From contig CM067550.1 in assembly GCA_034509755.1 (NCBI GenBank), forward strand, positions 19,337,001 to 19,401,000: 64,000 bases of DNA, given 5' to 3'. Both the position numbers and the translations under genes were made by a program. The notes beneath the pieces were generated by a model. The model saw only the letters and a list, made by a program, of their open reading frames with translations. It was not told where the DNA came from and searched no databases. Shown one piece after another: positions 49,570 through 59,350 of the stretch. The number at the start of each line of letters is the position of its first letter. Position 1 is the stretch's first letter. The stretch comes from Anisodus tanguticus (taxonomy: Eukaryota; Streptophyta; Magnoliopsida; Solanales; Solanaceae).

Positions 49570-50962
49570 TTAAAGCAGACACAAATTACGGGGTAAGGGT
49601 GATTTAAGAACATTAGAATTTAAATTAAAATGTCTTTTTGATTTAAAAATACCCTGTTGACTACGAGTGACTGGCCTTTGACTTGGGGGAGAATTGGGCG
49701 GATTTTGAGAAATATCGGGATACGTGGCGGACTGGCCAGCATGTAGTGGGCCTGCTGGACCAACACTGGAAAGTGGTGACGGGACTGGGCTGGAACCCGT
49801 CACTGGATCAGTGGCGATAATGTGCTCGGAATCTGGCTCACTTCTCGTCACTAGTCCAGTTTTGGGACTGGTTACCGTGACTAGAACTGTGGGGCCAACA
49901 GGCAGTGGGCCCGCTAGTGGATTTGGGGTGCGAGACACGTCCGAAAAATGGTGAATAATATACGGGAATATATCATCATCCAAAAAATTATACGAACTAG
50001 GCACGGGACTATTTACCTTGGCAAACTGAAATTGGGATTAATAAAGATTACATGGCGACTAATGATGATTTTATTAGATGATAAATCAAAATATTTGTAA
50101 CCACGGTGATTTGACGGATAACCCAAAAACACACAAGGGGTAGAACGGACCTGAAGTTGTTAATTGTGGTGGACGGAAAGTGTGGATAACACAAGCACCC
50201 AAAGACTCTAAGATGTGAATACAAATGAGTCTTATTATACAAAATTTGAAGAGGGAGCGAATATGTCAAACCTTTGGAAGGAAGGATGTTAAGAATATAT
50301 GTAGCCATTTGTAGAGCATGATGTCAAAAAGGAGAGGGTACGAAAACATGAACCAATAAAGTTCAGATAATGTTATTAATTGTACGAATTTTGCATTTGA
50401 CTTTCTCATTTTGTGAAGACGTATGAGGACACGAAAAACAAAAATTGATCCCATTATTAGCACAAAATTCTCGAAACACCCCATTGTCATATTCTTTGTC
50501 ATTATCACATTGAATATTTTTTATGTCCCGTTCGAATTGAGTTCTAATGAATGCTCTAAATTTTACGAAGATGGAAAAAACTTTAAATTTTTTCGCTATC
50601 GGAAAAGTTCATAAAAACTTAGAATAATCATCCAAAAAGAGAACATAATATGGATGACCCAAGAACTAAGAACATGAGACGTCCATAAATCACTATGAAT
50701 AATATCAAATGACATTAAAGTATGAGAATTAGAGTCTAAAAATGACAACTTAACTATTTTTCCTAAAGAACTAGATTGACAATTCGGAGTACTACGCGCA
50801 CCCTTACAAGAAATAAAATTATTTTTATCTAAGGAAGACAAAATAGACGATCCCGGATGACCTAGACGAGCATGCCACAAGGAAGGAGCCAGAGCTGCAA
50901 AAGTGGATGGTAATGCGTGACTTGAGAAACCGGAACTTGGTGTGATAGGATAAAGATCTCCC
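49570..50962 (-). pseudogene. Copia D integrase and linker (broken)
   Basis: From 50962 down: SLWHARLGHPGSS (about 50880), then CQSSSLGK, where the first Cys of the second zinc pair stays but the last is Ser. The core follows (FDIIHSDLWTSHVLSS), then ILNILPSKGLT near 50290, and RQITVVTNI in a shifted frame. The linker at 49570-50004 is Pro/Ser/Gly-rich with THSRQQG-like ends (RPVTRSQQGIFKSKRHFN). The frame breaks at about 50596, 50266 and 50048. Confidence 0.75.
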
Positions 50963-50970
50963 CTACTATC

Positions 50971-51845
50971 TAGGGATGGCAACGGATTGGATCTGGACCG
51001 GATCTTACTAGATCCAGATCCATTTTTCATACCTGAATCCGGATCCGAATCCAGATCCGTCGGGTCCATAAAAATCAGATCCAAATCCGGATCCATCGGA
51101 TCCACCGGGTCCACAGATCGGATATGTATCCACATGTAAAAAAATTTGCCTTGCTAAGAATGTAACCTTGCTAAGAATTTTTTTTTGAACTGACAAACGA
51201 TTTTTACTTAGCTAACAGTTTACTATGTTTCAATTTTGAAATGTTCATATGAGATATTTTGTTCGTTGTCTCGTTTTGATTGTGAGCTATTAATTGAAAA
51301 TGTTGGACAATGACAATAGTTGTGAAAAATGGTGACTAGTATTTCCACAATGCAGAACTTGCATGTGCTTGGAATCTTCACAAATGAAGTGAATATAATT
51401 TTAACTACTTGTCTATGGAGATGTTAGTCATTCATTAATATAACATTGATTTTATTATCGAAGTTACCTATTTATTTTTTGGTTTTTGAGTTAACGCATG
51501 GATAAATTAAACTTGTTTTGAGAATTAAACTTGCAAGGATGTGCTTAGCAATTTTAAGAAAATACTTATAAAATTACATTCTAGGTTATGAATATATTTA
51601 ATAAAAAACAGATCCACGGGTCGGATCTGGACCGGATACATATCTCAAATACAAGATCCAGATCCAGATCCGATCCGTCAGAAATGGATTCGGGTCCGAT
51701 CCGGATCCGTCGGGTCCAAATTTTGAAGATCTATATATCCTATCGGAAACCGGATGGATCCACCGGACCGGATCCACCGGATCTGGATCCACCGGATCTG
51801 GATCCACCGGATCCGGACCGGGTCCAGGATCCACTGCCATCTCTA
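50971..51845. mobile_element. Non-autonomous hAT element (875 bp) with GGATCC-rich ends
   Basis: The termini TAGGGATGGCA (50971) and TGCCATCTCTA (to 51845) are inverted copies, with an exact 8-bp target duplication CTACTATC at 50963-50970 and 51846-51853, the hAT signature. Subterminal arrays of GATCC/GGATCTGG words fill about 50990-51125 and 51610-51835. The AT-rich centre has no ORF. It shares the array, terminus and ACATGTGGAT/ATCCACATGT word with the transposase-bearing remnant ending at 38041, so it is probably a deletion derivative of that family. Confidence 0.9.
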
Positions 51846-51965
51846 CTACTATCACACCTCATGAGAGGACTCCCCGTCTTGAAATCCTTCACAGAAAAAC
51901 CAAATGGATCAAATTCTATGGACACTGAATTATCAATGGTGAATTTTCGGACATACACCAAATTT

Positions 51966-52172
51966 TTAATCAATTTTGGAACGTGAAGGGTATATTTCAA
52001 AATAAGTGGTGGATGGGGGGGGGGGGGGGGGATACAACGTTTTATGACCATAACCACGAATTGGAATTGAATTACCATTACCAACAATTATACCACGATT
52101 GTTGCTCAAATTGGAATAAGATGAGAGAGTACCTGAGTCGGACGTCATGTGAGTAGTGGCACCGTTGTCCAT
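51966..52172 (-). pseudogene. Copia D protease region
   Basis: Minus strand from 52172: MDNGATTHMTSDSGTLSSY. The catalytic D-S/T-G reads D-N-G, so the Thr/Ser is lost. It continues NNRGIIVGNGNSIPIRGYGH, then a run of 17 G on plus (52015-52031; prolines on minus), and leaves frame just upstream of the hAT insertion. Confidence 0.75.
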
Positions 52173-52399
52173 GTACCAATTTGGGTCCGAAGGATTTATT
52201 CCAAGCGTGTGTATCTCGGCTTCAATGTCGGTAGGAGTGAGGCCCGCTGCATGATGGGCCTGAGGGGGTTGGGGCCCAAGTACACCGAGTTGCTGTCCTG
52301 TCCCAGAATTGGGGCGAGAACCATTGGGCCAAACTGGATTGGGCCTAGAAAAATGCTACTAGACAGTCCAGTGGCCAGACGTCGAAATTGCTGGGTCGT

Positions 52400-53296
52400 A
52401 GGGACTGTTGGGCTACTGTCCACTAGCCCAGGCCCACGGCTAGGGGGCCCAAGGTTGGGACCAGTTGGGTTCTGGTCCACTGCCGTTATTTCGAGACCCA
52501 CTTCCACCGTGACCATCTCCGGAACCACCACGTTTGCCCCTACGATTTTTGGCATTATTTTTCCGACTATTTTTGCCGTGACCATGAGTACGGTTTTGGC
52601 CTAAATTATCAACACCACCCAGAGAATTTGTAGAGGACGTCATCATAACTACGGGACTAGCACAGTAGCCGCCTTTTTGGCCAAGCCAGCTTATTCGAGG
52701 GTAAGCATAGAACGAGCCTGATAAAATTGTGGAAAAGGGCTACTCTGACGAAAAAGCATGCCAACACCACTATATGCCTCTGAAAGGCCTGCAACCATTT
52801 GTAGGACCAAACGATCATTTGAAACAGGGGCGCCAACATTGCGGAGTTGGTTTGTCAATTACTTTAACCTTTTGCAATATGCTGAAACGTTTGGGAAATT
52901 TTTCATATGAACGTGGGAAAATTCCTGCTCAATGGTAACAGCACGAGAATTCTGATTATCTTGGAATATATTACGTACTCTATTCCATTCCTCCATCGCC
53001 GCAACGTCGGATTCGATAATCGTTTGTAAGAGGTCGCTAGAAATAGTGGAGTAAATCCACTGAAGAACAGTAGCATCAAGAGTCGGCCATAACTTAGGAT
53101 CATCCTATGGTTTGGGCACCTCCGTATCCGTAGGATCCGCGGGGATAATTTGATGGAGAACTTGATGCGAGCATGCATATACTTTGAACAGTTCGGCCCA
53201 CATCACGTATTGGACGTTTTCTATTTCAAGAATGATATGGATGTGATTCTTGTTATTAGAAACAGTAAGGGCAGGGTGAAACATATTCTTATCCAT
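52400..53296 (-). pseudogene. Copia D gag (UBN2-type, broken)
   Basis: The start codon is at 53296: MDKNMFHPALTVSNNKNH, then YVMWAELFKVYACSHQVLHQ, with a stop at 53105. Later fragments include FPNVSAYCKRLK-like residues near 52890 and GLSEAYSGVG-like residues near 52770, all in changing frames. The C-terminal region (52440-52646) is Gly/Asn/Arg-rich (KNNAKNRRGKRGGSGDG), typical of this gag. Confidence 0.7.
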
Positions 53297-53446
53297 AATA
53301 GCAACGCAAGACGTGAAGTAGGGATTGGGGAAGAGAAAAATAATTTCCGGGCACGGAAACCGAGGAAGGGAGCTCGGAATCGGCGGTTTGGACGGGAAAA
53401 ATTGGGAGAAAGTGAGAGAAAATATTAGCCTAGACTCTTGATACTA

Positions 53447-53610
53447 TGAAAGAAATAATCCCTTGATTATTTTCATTAATTGAAAGAGTATATATACAAT
53501 TTACATATTTCCATAATAGAAAAATCTTATTCTTATTCTACTCCTAAAACCCTATTCTAGTAGTACAAGACTCCTATAATTATGGTAAGTGTACAATGTA
53601 ATATTTACAA
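53447..53610 (-). mobile_element. 5' LTR of copia D (truncated)
   Basis: It matches 47818-47980, from TGAAAGAAATAATCCC to ATGTAATATTTACAA, then diverges into CCCTCTGCG. The outer ~110 bp present in the 3' LTR are missing. Confidence 0.75.
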
Positions 53611-53899
53611 CCCTCTGCGAAAAACGGAATAACTTTTGACATTGTTAACCCTTAACATATTAATAACCGATATCACTCGAACCAAATAGAGACATTAATA
53701 GCAAACTAAACAGTTAATGAGTAGCAATACAACTAGTTAAATAAGAATATTAACCTAGCTTTGTTCCAATAGATCTCAATAAAACACAAAAGAAAATGAC
53801 AATATTCATCCATTTTATAGTAAAAATTACAGTGTAGTATTAGCTCCAATGCCCTGTATCTTATATGGAACGCTTAACGGCCTAACGGGTATCCATGTA

Positions 53900-54100
53900 C
53901 TGCCTCTGTCCCTAAAGATTGACACTTTTCGTTTTTCAACTTTAATTTTTTAAAAATAAAATTACAAACGTAAAAAGTATTATAAGTCACAATAATTAAT
54001 AATTTAAAATATTTAAAAGACATTTAAAAAAATACGGTCAACTAATAACATGTTTGACCCTAGAAAGCGAAAAGTGTTAATCTTTTTCGGACGGAGGAAG
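53900..54100. mobile_element. Stowaway-like MITE (201 bp)
   Basis: CTGCCTCTGTCCCTAAAGAT and ATCTTTTTCGGACGGAGGAAG are inverted ends; ACACTTTTCG and CGAAAAGTGT extend the match inward. TA flanks are at 53898-53899 and 54101-54102. Confidence 0.85.
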
Positions 54101-54117
54101 TATATATTACGAAAGCC

Positions 54118-54257
54118 GAAACAATTACAAATGATGATATTTGCATGAATCAAAATGAAATACCGAAGTACCAATTTCTTCTACTTAAAAATCTTGAAGT
54201 TCCAGTTTCTTAAAGGGTAATACTCTACCTTAATTATTTCATTGTGAATTACGTTTT
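54118..54257. repeat. Diverged direct repeat, copy 2
   Basis: It matches 47240-47418 in order: AATTACAAATGATGATA, GAAGTACCAATTTCTTCT, CTTGAAGTTCCAGTTTCTT and TTCATTGTGAAT. Confidence 0.6.
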
Positions 54258-54578
54258 AAAATCCTATTGCACAACCTCCTCTCCGTGAGTAGAGTGCAAC
54301 AGTTGGTTATCAGTTTCAGCTTAACGGGTTCCCATGTATTATGAAACCCGAACCAATTCATACCGTTTTATTTTATCTTTGGGTCGTCCCATTGAACTGT
54401 CATTTTTAAATTTTCTTCGGATAGAGCCCATTTTTAGAAAAGCGCTTCCCAACATGAATTTTTCCATATCTAGATATTGAACATATTGAATTGTCAATAC
54501 CGGTTTAATTGCACCCAGTGGCGTTTCTTGAGTGGGTGATTTGCATAAAAGGAATAATTTTGCGCTGCTATTAAACTA

Positions 54579-54829
54579 CTCTCAATGTGTCTAATTTATG
54601 TGATACTTTTTATTTTCTGAGACTTAAACTACATGAATTTTGATCAATATTTTAAGATGTATTTTTCACCAAATTGATATGAAAAAAGTTGCAACTTATA
54701 GTACTTTTCATGTAGCTAAATATATAAATTTAAATCTTAAGATATAGAGTTAAATCAATTTAGCTTAAAAGTTTAGTCAAATTGACTCTCAAAACGTCGA
54801 AAAGTGTTGCATAAGTTGAGATGTGAGAG
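54579..54829. mobile_element. Stowaway-like MITE (251 bp)
   Basis: CTCTCAATGTGTCTAATTTA and, inverted, ATAAGTTGAGATGTGAGAG. TA flanks are at 54577-54578 and 54830-54831. No ORF. Confidence 0.65.
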
Positions 54830-54904
54830 TATTATTTTCTCAATTTTGATTTTTTTTAAAAATTTAATAAAAAATTCAAACTAAAACACCTTAACTTAAG
54901 CTGC

Positions 54905-55570
54905 AGTAACGGTAAAGTGACGCTAACAACTATGACATGTAAGTTATGACAAATTGGTAGGACTTCATATTATATCCAATCTAGCTATTATGTTGTTCAA
55001 CTCTACCGCAGAATCAGGATTTCAAGTTTTCACTCATAATTTTATTTACAAATATTCTATTTTATTTCTTTTCTATGTCTTCTTTACTTATTTCATTTTA
55101 CTCATAATACTTTTCTTTTATTTGTTTTACTTTGATACTGCTCTGTTATGATTTCAAAACTACAAAAGAAAAACAATTCATTTTAGAACGGTAGAATGCA
55201 ACTCCTGACAAATTGGTGACGGCTTCATGTTATATTCAACTTAGTTATCTTGTTGGATAACTCATAAACTCTACAAGATTATCATGATTTTAAGTTTTTC
55301 ATTCATGATATCTCATCGAAAATTATTTCACTTTTTTCCGACACCTCTCCTTTATTTAAGTAATTTCACTGCTAATAATGATCTCCTTTATTTATATCAT
55401 TCACTCCTGATACCTCTTATTTGTGATTCAAAACTAAAAAGGGGAAAATATATCTCATAACGGTAATATGCAAATCATGTCAAATCGGTAGGACTTCATG
55501 TTATATTCAACATGTCTATCTTTTTGGGTTTCTCTTAAATTATACCAAATCGTCATGATTTCTCAATTGA
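54905..55570. repeat. Tandem triplication, ~260-270 bp unit, strongly diverged
   Basis: The word ACAAATTGGTAGGACTTCAT and its variants occur at about 54948, 55209 and 55480, each preceded by AACGGTA and followed by TATT(A)TATTCAA. The later parts of the units also share TCATGATTT and ATTCAAAACTA words. No coding potential. Confidence 0.7.
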
Positions 55571-55862
55571 CGCAGATTATGACTTGTTCAGAAGCTTGTA
55601 ATATGTCAATTTCTATTGCAAACTATTGAGAATCTCCGTCAGATTTTTTATCTCAATTTGAGAGTGCTAGGTGAAGATTAGAGTTGGTTTTGATTGGAAT
55701 TTCATATTGAAACTCGAAGAGAAAGTCAGAAATAGTTGTATGTGGTGGAATATATACATACAACATACAAAATATGAGTGAATAACTTAAATAATCACCC
55801 AACTATAGCAAATTCTTCACTAAAGTCACTCATGTTTGTATTGTATCAACAAAGTTACTCAA
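55571..55862. other. Intergenic, no feature recognised
   Basis: AT-rich sequence between the tandem triplication and the gypsy LTR. The five bases before the LTR are CTCAA, the candidate left target copy of the gypsy insertion. Confidence 0.5.
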
Positions 55863-57733
55863 TGTCATGACCCAAATCGGAGGGTCATGACCCAAATCGG
55901 AGGGTCATGACCCAAATGACGGGCACCTGGACCTTTCTTACCGAGTACCACTAATCATATATGTAACATCTAACCATAACTAATCATGGGCCCCGAGGGC
56001 TGTCACAAAGTACCCTGCTGACACATAGGAATGATAAACTGGAAGGGTACTGCGTAAACTCTTGCAAACGGAAGAACCCAACCTATGCATATATACATAC
56101 TAAGGCCGACAAGGCCATATATGACTACTATACACATGACAACTGTCTACAAGCCTCTAAAGAGTACGTAACATCATAAGGTCGGGATAGGGCCCCGCTA
56201 TACCCCTATGCATATCAAGAATATCGTAACACGACCAGACTGCAACTCTGGAACAAATAAAGTGCTCCAATATCAGTTGAACCAGCAACCTACTAGTGCG
56301 GACCATCACCTTGTTTACCTGAGCATGCGGGCATGAATTCAGCGTCCCCCGACAAAAGTGACGTCAATACGACTGATGTACCGAGTATGTCAGGCATGAA
56401 AAATAGTATAATAGAGACCTGAAAGTAACATGAGACAAGAAACAACCAACCAGTAGAGAATGCATCTGAGGGCCATAATATGCCTAAGTACCATGTCTAT
56501 GTAAAATGCCTCTAAGGGACATAATATGCCTAAATGTCATGCACAATACAAATGTGGTCATACATATACATATGCGTATACAATGCCATCAAGGCTCTGT
56601 GGGGATCTCATCATATCATATCGACCTCTGTGGGCATAATCATCATTGTGTATATCTGTACCAGCTGCAGGTGATGTGCATATATAACGATGTATCCCAA
56701 TTTCCATGCCCCATACATATATAATGCATACATAGAGTAGAGTATATAACTCCTTTGAGGTCAAGGTATGTACATGAATATAATGCATGAATGATATGAT
56801 AACATGACACTATAAGTTTGTCGGAGTGATGTAATGTTGCTTCACCTTCGATTAACATTATGAATACTAACATCTTTTCCATATACCTTAATAGGGATTT
56901 AGGAACATATTTAGACATGCTTTGACAATAGAAATGAATAACATGAACATCCTTAACTACTAAGAGTAGAATCATTTATGAGACAATATTACGTTTACAT
57001 TTCGTACTTAGAACATGCCAAAAGAAATAAGGATTTGTCTTAACATACCTAAACCAATTCTCGGCACAACCTATGCGACGGAGCCCGTATAGTACTTCAA
57101 TCTTATTTACCAATCATTCTTTTTCTTCCACCCTTCTTCACTATGTAAATCACGTTGATGTATATTCTATAATGTCACGGACGAATTTTTCAAATTCCTT
57201 ACAAAAGTTTCTACCACTAATGTGAACTACTTAATTAAGGGAATAAGAGATCTATAAATGCATATTGCTGCTGGTTCGTTTCTCATGTTAACATTTAAAG
57301 TTGAGACTCTTAAATTTTGAAGGAAAACAAATTGCAGTATCTTAATCTTGTAACACAAAATGCTAATGGATTTAAATGAAACACTATACAATCTTATTAA
57401 CTTAACACGTGTAGTCTTAATAGGAAATTCATAATCCACTCATCACCACACTTAATTGCATGCATATTAATGGATTCGTTGTCACCTATTCATGCTACAC
57501 ATGGACTATGTCCACTAATCACTTATCCCACAATTAATCAATCACACGCATAATTAATTTCTAGTCATCGTTGTCACATTTTTAAAATCTTAAATTATTT
57601 CGGGACCGCATCCTTTTATATACTAAGCTTCTTTATTTGCATACGTGAATATGACCTAAAATTCTCCAACGCTCGGGTCTATTTACATACGTCTAGCGAT
57701 TTAAACCATGGCCCGAAAGTACAAGATGTTACA
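55863..57733 (-). mobile_element. 3' LTR of the gypsy element
   Basis: 1871 bp. On minus it starts TGTAACATCTTGTACTTTCG. At its 3' end (plus 55864-55923) the 20-bp unit GTCATGACCCAAATCGGAGG occurs three times, where the other LTR has one. It otherwise follows 62085-63854 closely with scattered point changes and small indels. Confidence 0.88.
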
Positions 57734-57909
57734 TTCTTCCCCCCTTAGAAAAATTCATCCTCGAATGTTGGGTGACATATCTAATTCCTGTCACGAAGTC
57801 AGAAAACACATCCACCGTTTCACGTGCCATATAATATAACATTTATCCTTATGTCGGACCTCACATGGTCATCAAGCATTAATGATAATAGTCTGAAATA
57901 GAATTCACC

Positions 57910-59350
57910 TTATGCTTCTCTCAGAACCTCGACGTTGGTCTGAAATAGGTAAGGATGTTTGTGTTTCATCTCCTCCTCCACCTCCCATGTCATTTCTTTT
58001 ACATTCTTATTCCGCCATAGAATTTTCATGGAGGCTACTTCTTTAGTCCTCAACTTGTGGGCTTGTCGATCTACGATAGCAATAGAAACCTCTTCATATG
58101 ATAGGTCCTTTGTAAGCTCCATATCGTCAATCGGTATAATCCGGGAAGGATCTCTAATACACGCTCTTAACATAGAAACATGGAAGACCGGATGAACAAA
58201 CTCTAACTCCAAAGGCAAGTCTAACTCGTAAGCTACCTGGCCGATTTATCGAATTATGCGATATTGATATGGCCCAATGTACTTTGAACTGAGCTGTCCA
58301 TTTTGCCCAAATCTCATTACACCGTTCATAGGAGAAATCTTCAAGAAGACCCCATCATCCACTTGGAACTCTAAGTCCCGTCGCCGCACATCTAAATACG
58401 ACTTCTGACGACTCTGAGTGGTTAATAGTCGTACTAGGATGAGCTTCACTCTCTCTATGGCTTGGTGCACTAGGTCATGCCTAAATAATTCTAATTCTCC
58501 TACTTCGAACCATCCGATGGGAGATTTATATTTACATCCATATAAAGTTTCATATGGAGTCATCATGATACTAGCATAATAACTGTTATTGTACGCAAAT
58601 TCGATAAGGGGTAAATGATTATCACCACTTCCCTTGAAGTCCACTACCCGAGCTCGTAGTATGTCTTCAAGCGTTTGAATCGTACGCTCGGTTTGCTCGT
58701 CTGTCTGAGGGTGGAAAGTTGTGTCAAGATTAACTTGAGTGCTCGAACCCTTTTTTAAATGATCTCCAAAAATTAACTGTGAACTGCGCACCTCAGTCAG
58801 ATATAATAGAAATAGGCACACCATGAAGGCGAACAATCTCCTTAATGTACAACTTTGCGTAGTCCTCGGCTGTGTAGGTAGTTTTGACCACCAGGAATTG
58901 AGCTAATTTTATCAGTCTATCGACAATCACCCGAATAGAATTAAACTTATGATAAAGGCGAGGTAAAGTCGTAATGAAATCCATATTAATCATTTCTCAT
59001 TTCCATATTGGAATCTCAACGTTCTGAGCCAAGCCACCGGTTTTTTGGTGCTCCATTTTTTTTACTTGCTGACTATTAAGATACTGAGCTAAAAACTCTG
59101 CAATGTTCCCCTTCATGTCATTCCACCAATACATACCTTTGAGATCATGATACATCTTAGTAGATCCAGGGTAAACGAAATATTGTGAGCAATGGACCTC
59201 CGTCATGATCTTGTCTCGCAAGCCTGCTATATTGGGAATGCAAAAATGGACCTTCCACCTGAGGGTCCCTCTCTCATTATACTCGAAGGTTACAGTTCTC
59301 TTTTGAGTCATAGGGCTATCACTATCTGAATCCTCCAATCGCACTCCCAC
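57910..59350 (-). pseudogene. Gypsy integrase with chromodomain (broken)
   Basis: From 59350 down: the integrase zinc region (VHCSQYFVYPGSTKMYHDLK, MYWWNDMKGNIAEFLAQY) with the usual CXXCQ replaced by LNSQQ; the core (INMDFITTLPRL with the first Asp, then PISIISD with the second Asp at 58793, then a frameshift; TFHPQTDEQTERTIQTLED with the Glu near 58700); then IEFAYNNSYYASIMMTPYE, and GPYQYRIIR before a stop at 58246. The C-terminal block 57910-58218 has HPVFHVSMLRACIRDPS and a chromodomain tail (KILWRNKNVKEMTWEVEEEM). Chromodomains of this clade are thought to guide insertion to heterochromatin. Confidence 0.85.

Larger units (their letters stand above)
47818..53610 (-). mobile_element. Ty1/copia element with both LTRs, carrying an hAT insertion (copia D)
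   Basis: The 3' LTR is at 47818-48092 and a shorter 5' LTR copy at 53447-53610. The primer site on minus after the 5' LTR is TAGTATCAAGAG, near the initiator-Met pattern. The domain order on minus is gag, protease, integrase, reverse transcriptase, RNase H. A 875-bp hAT element plus its target copy lies between protease and integrase. The 5' LTR stops about 110 bp early, so no target duplication could be checked. It is close to copia B in coding sequence but has a different LTR length. Confidence 0.82.

Noticed and set aside
50971..51845. GATCC repeats as a CRISPR-like or satellite array
   Set aside because: Units have no constant-length spacers, and the array is bounded by hAT termini and an 8-bp target duplication.
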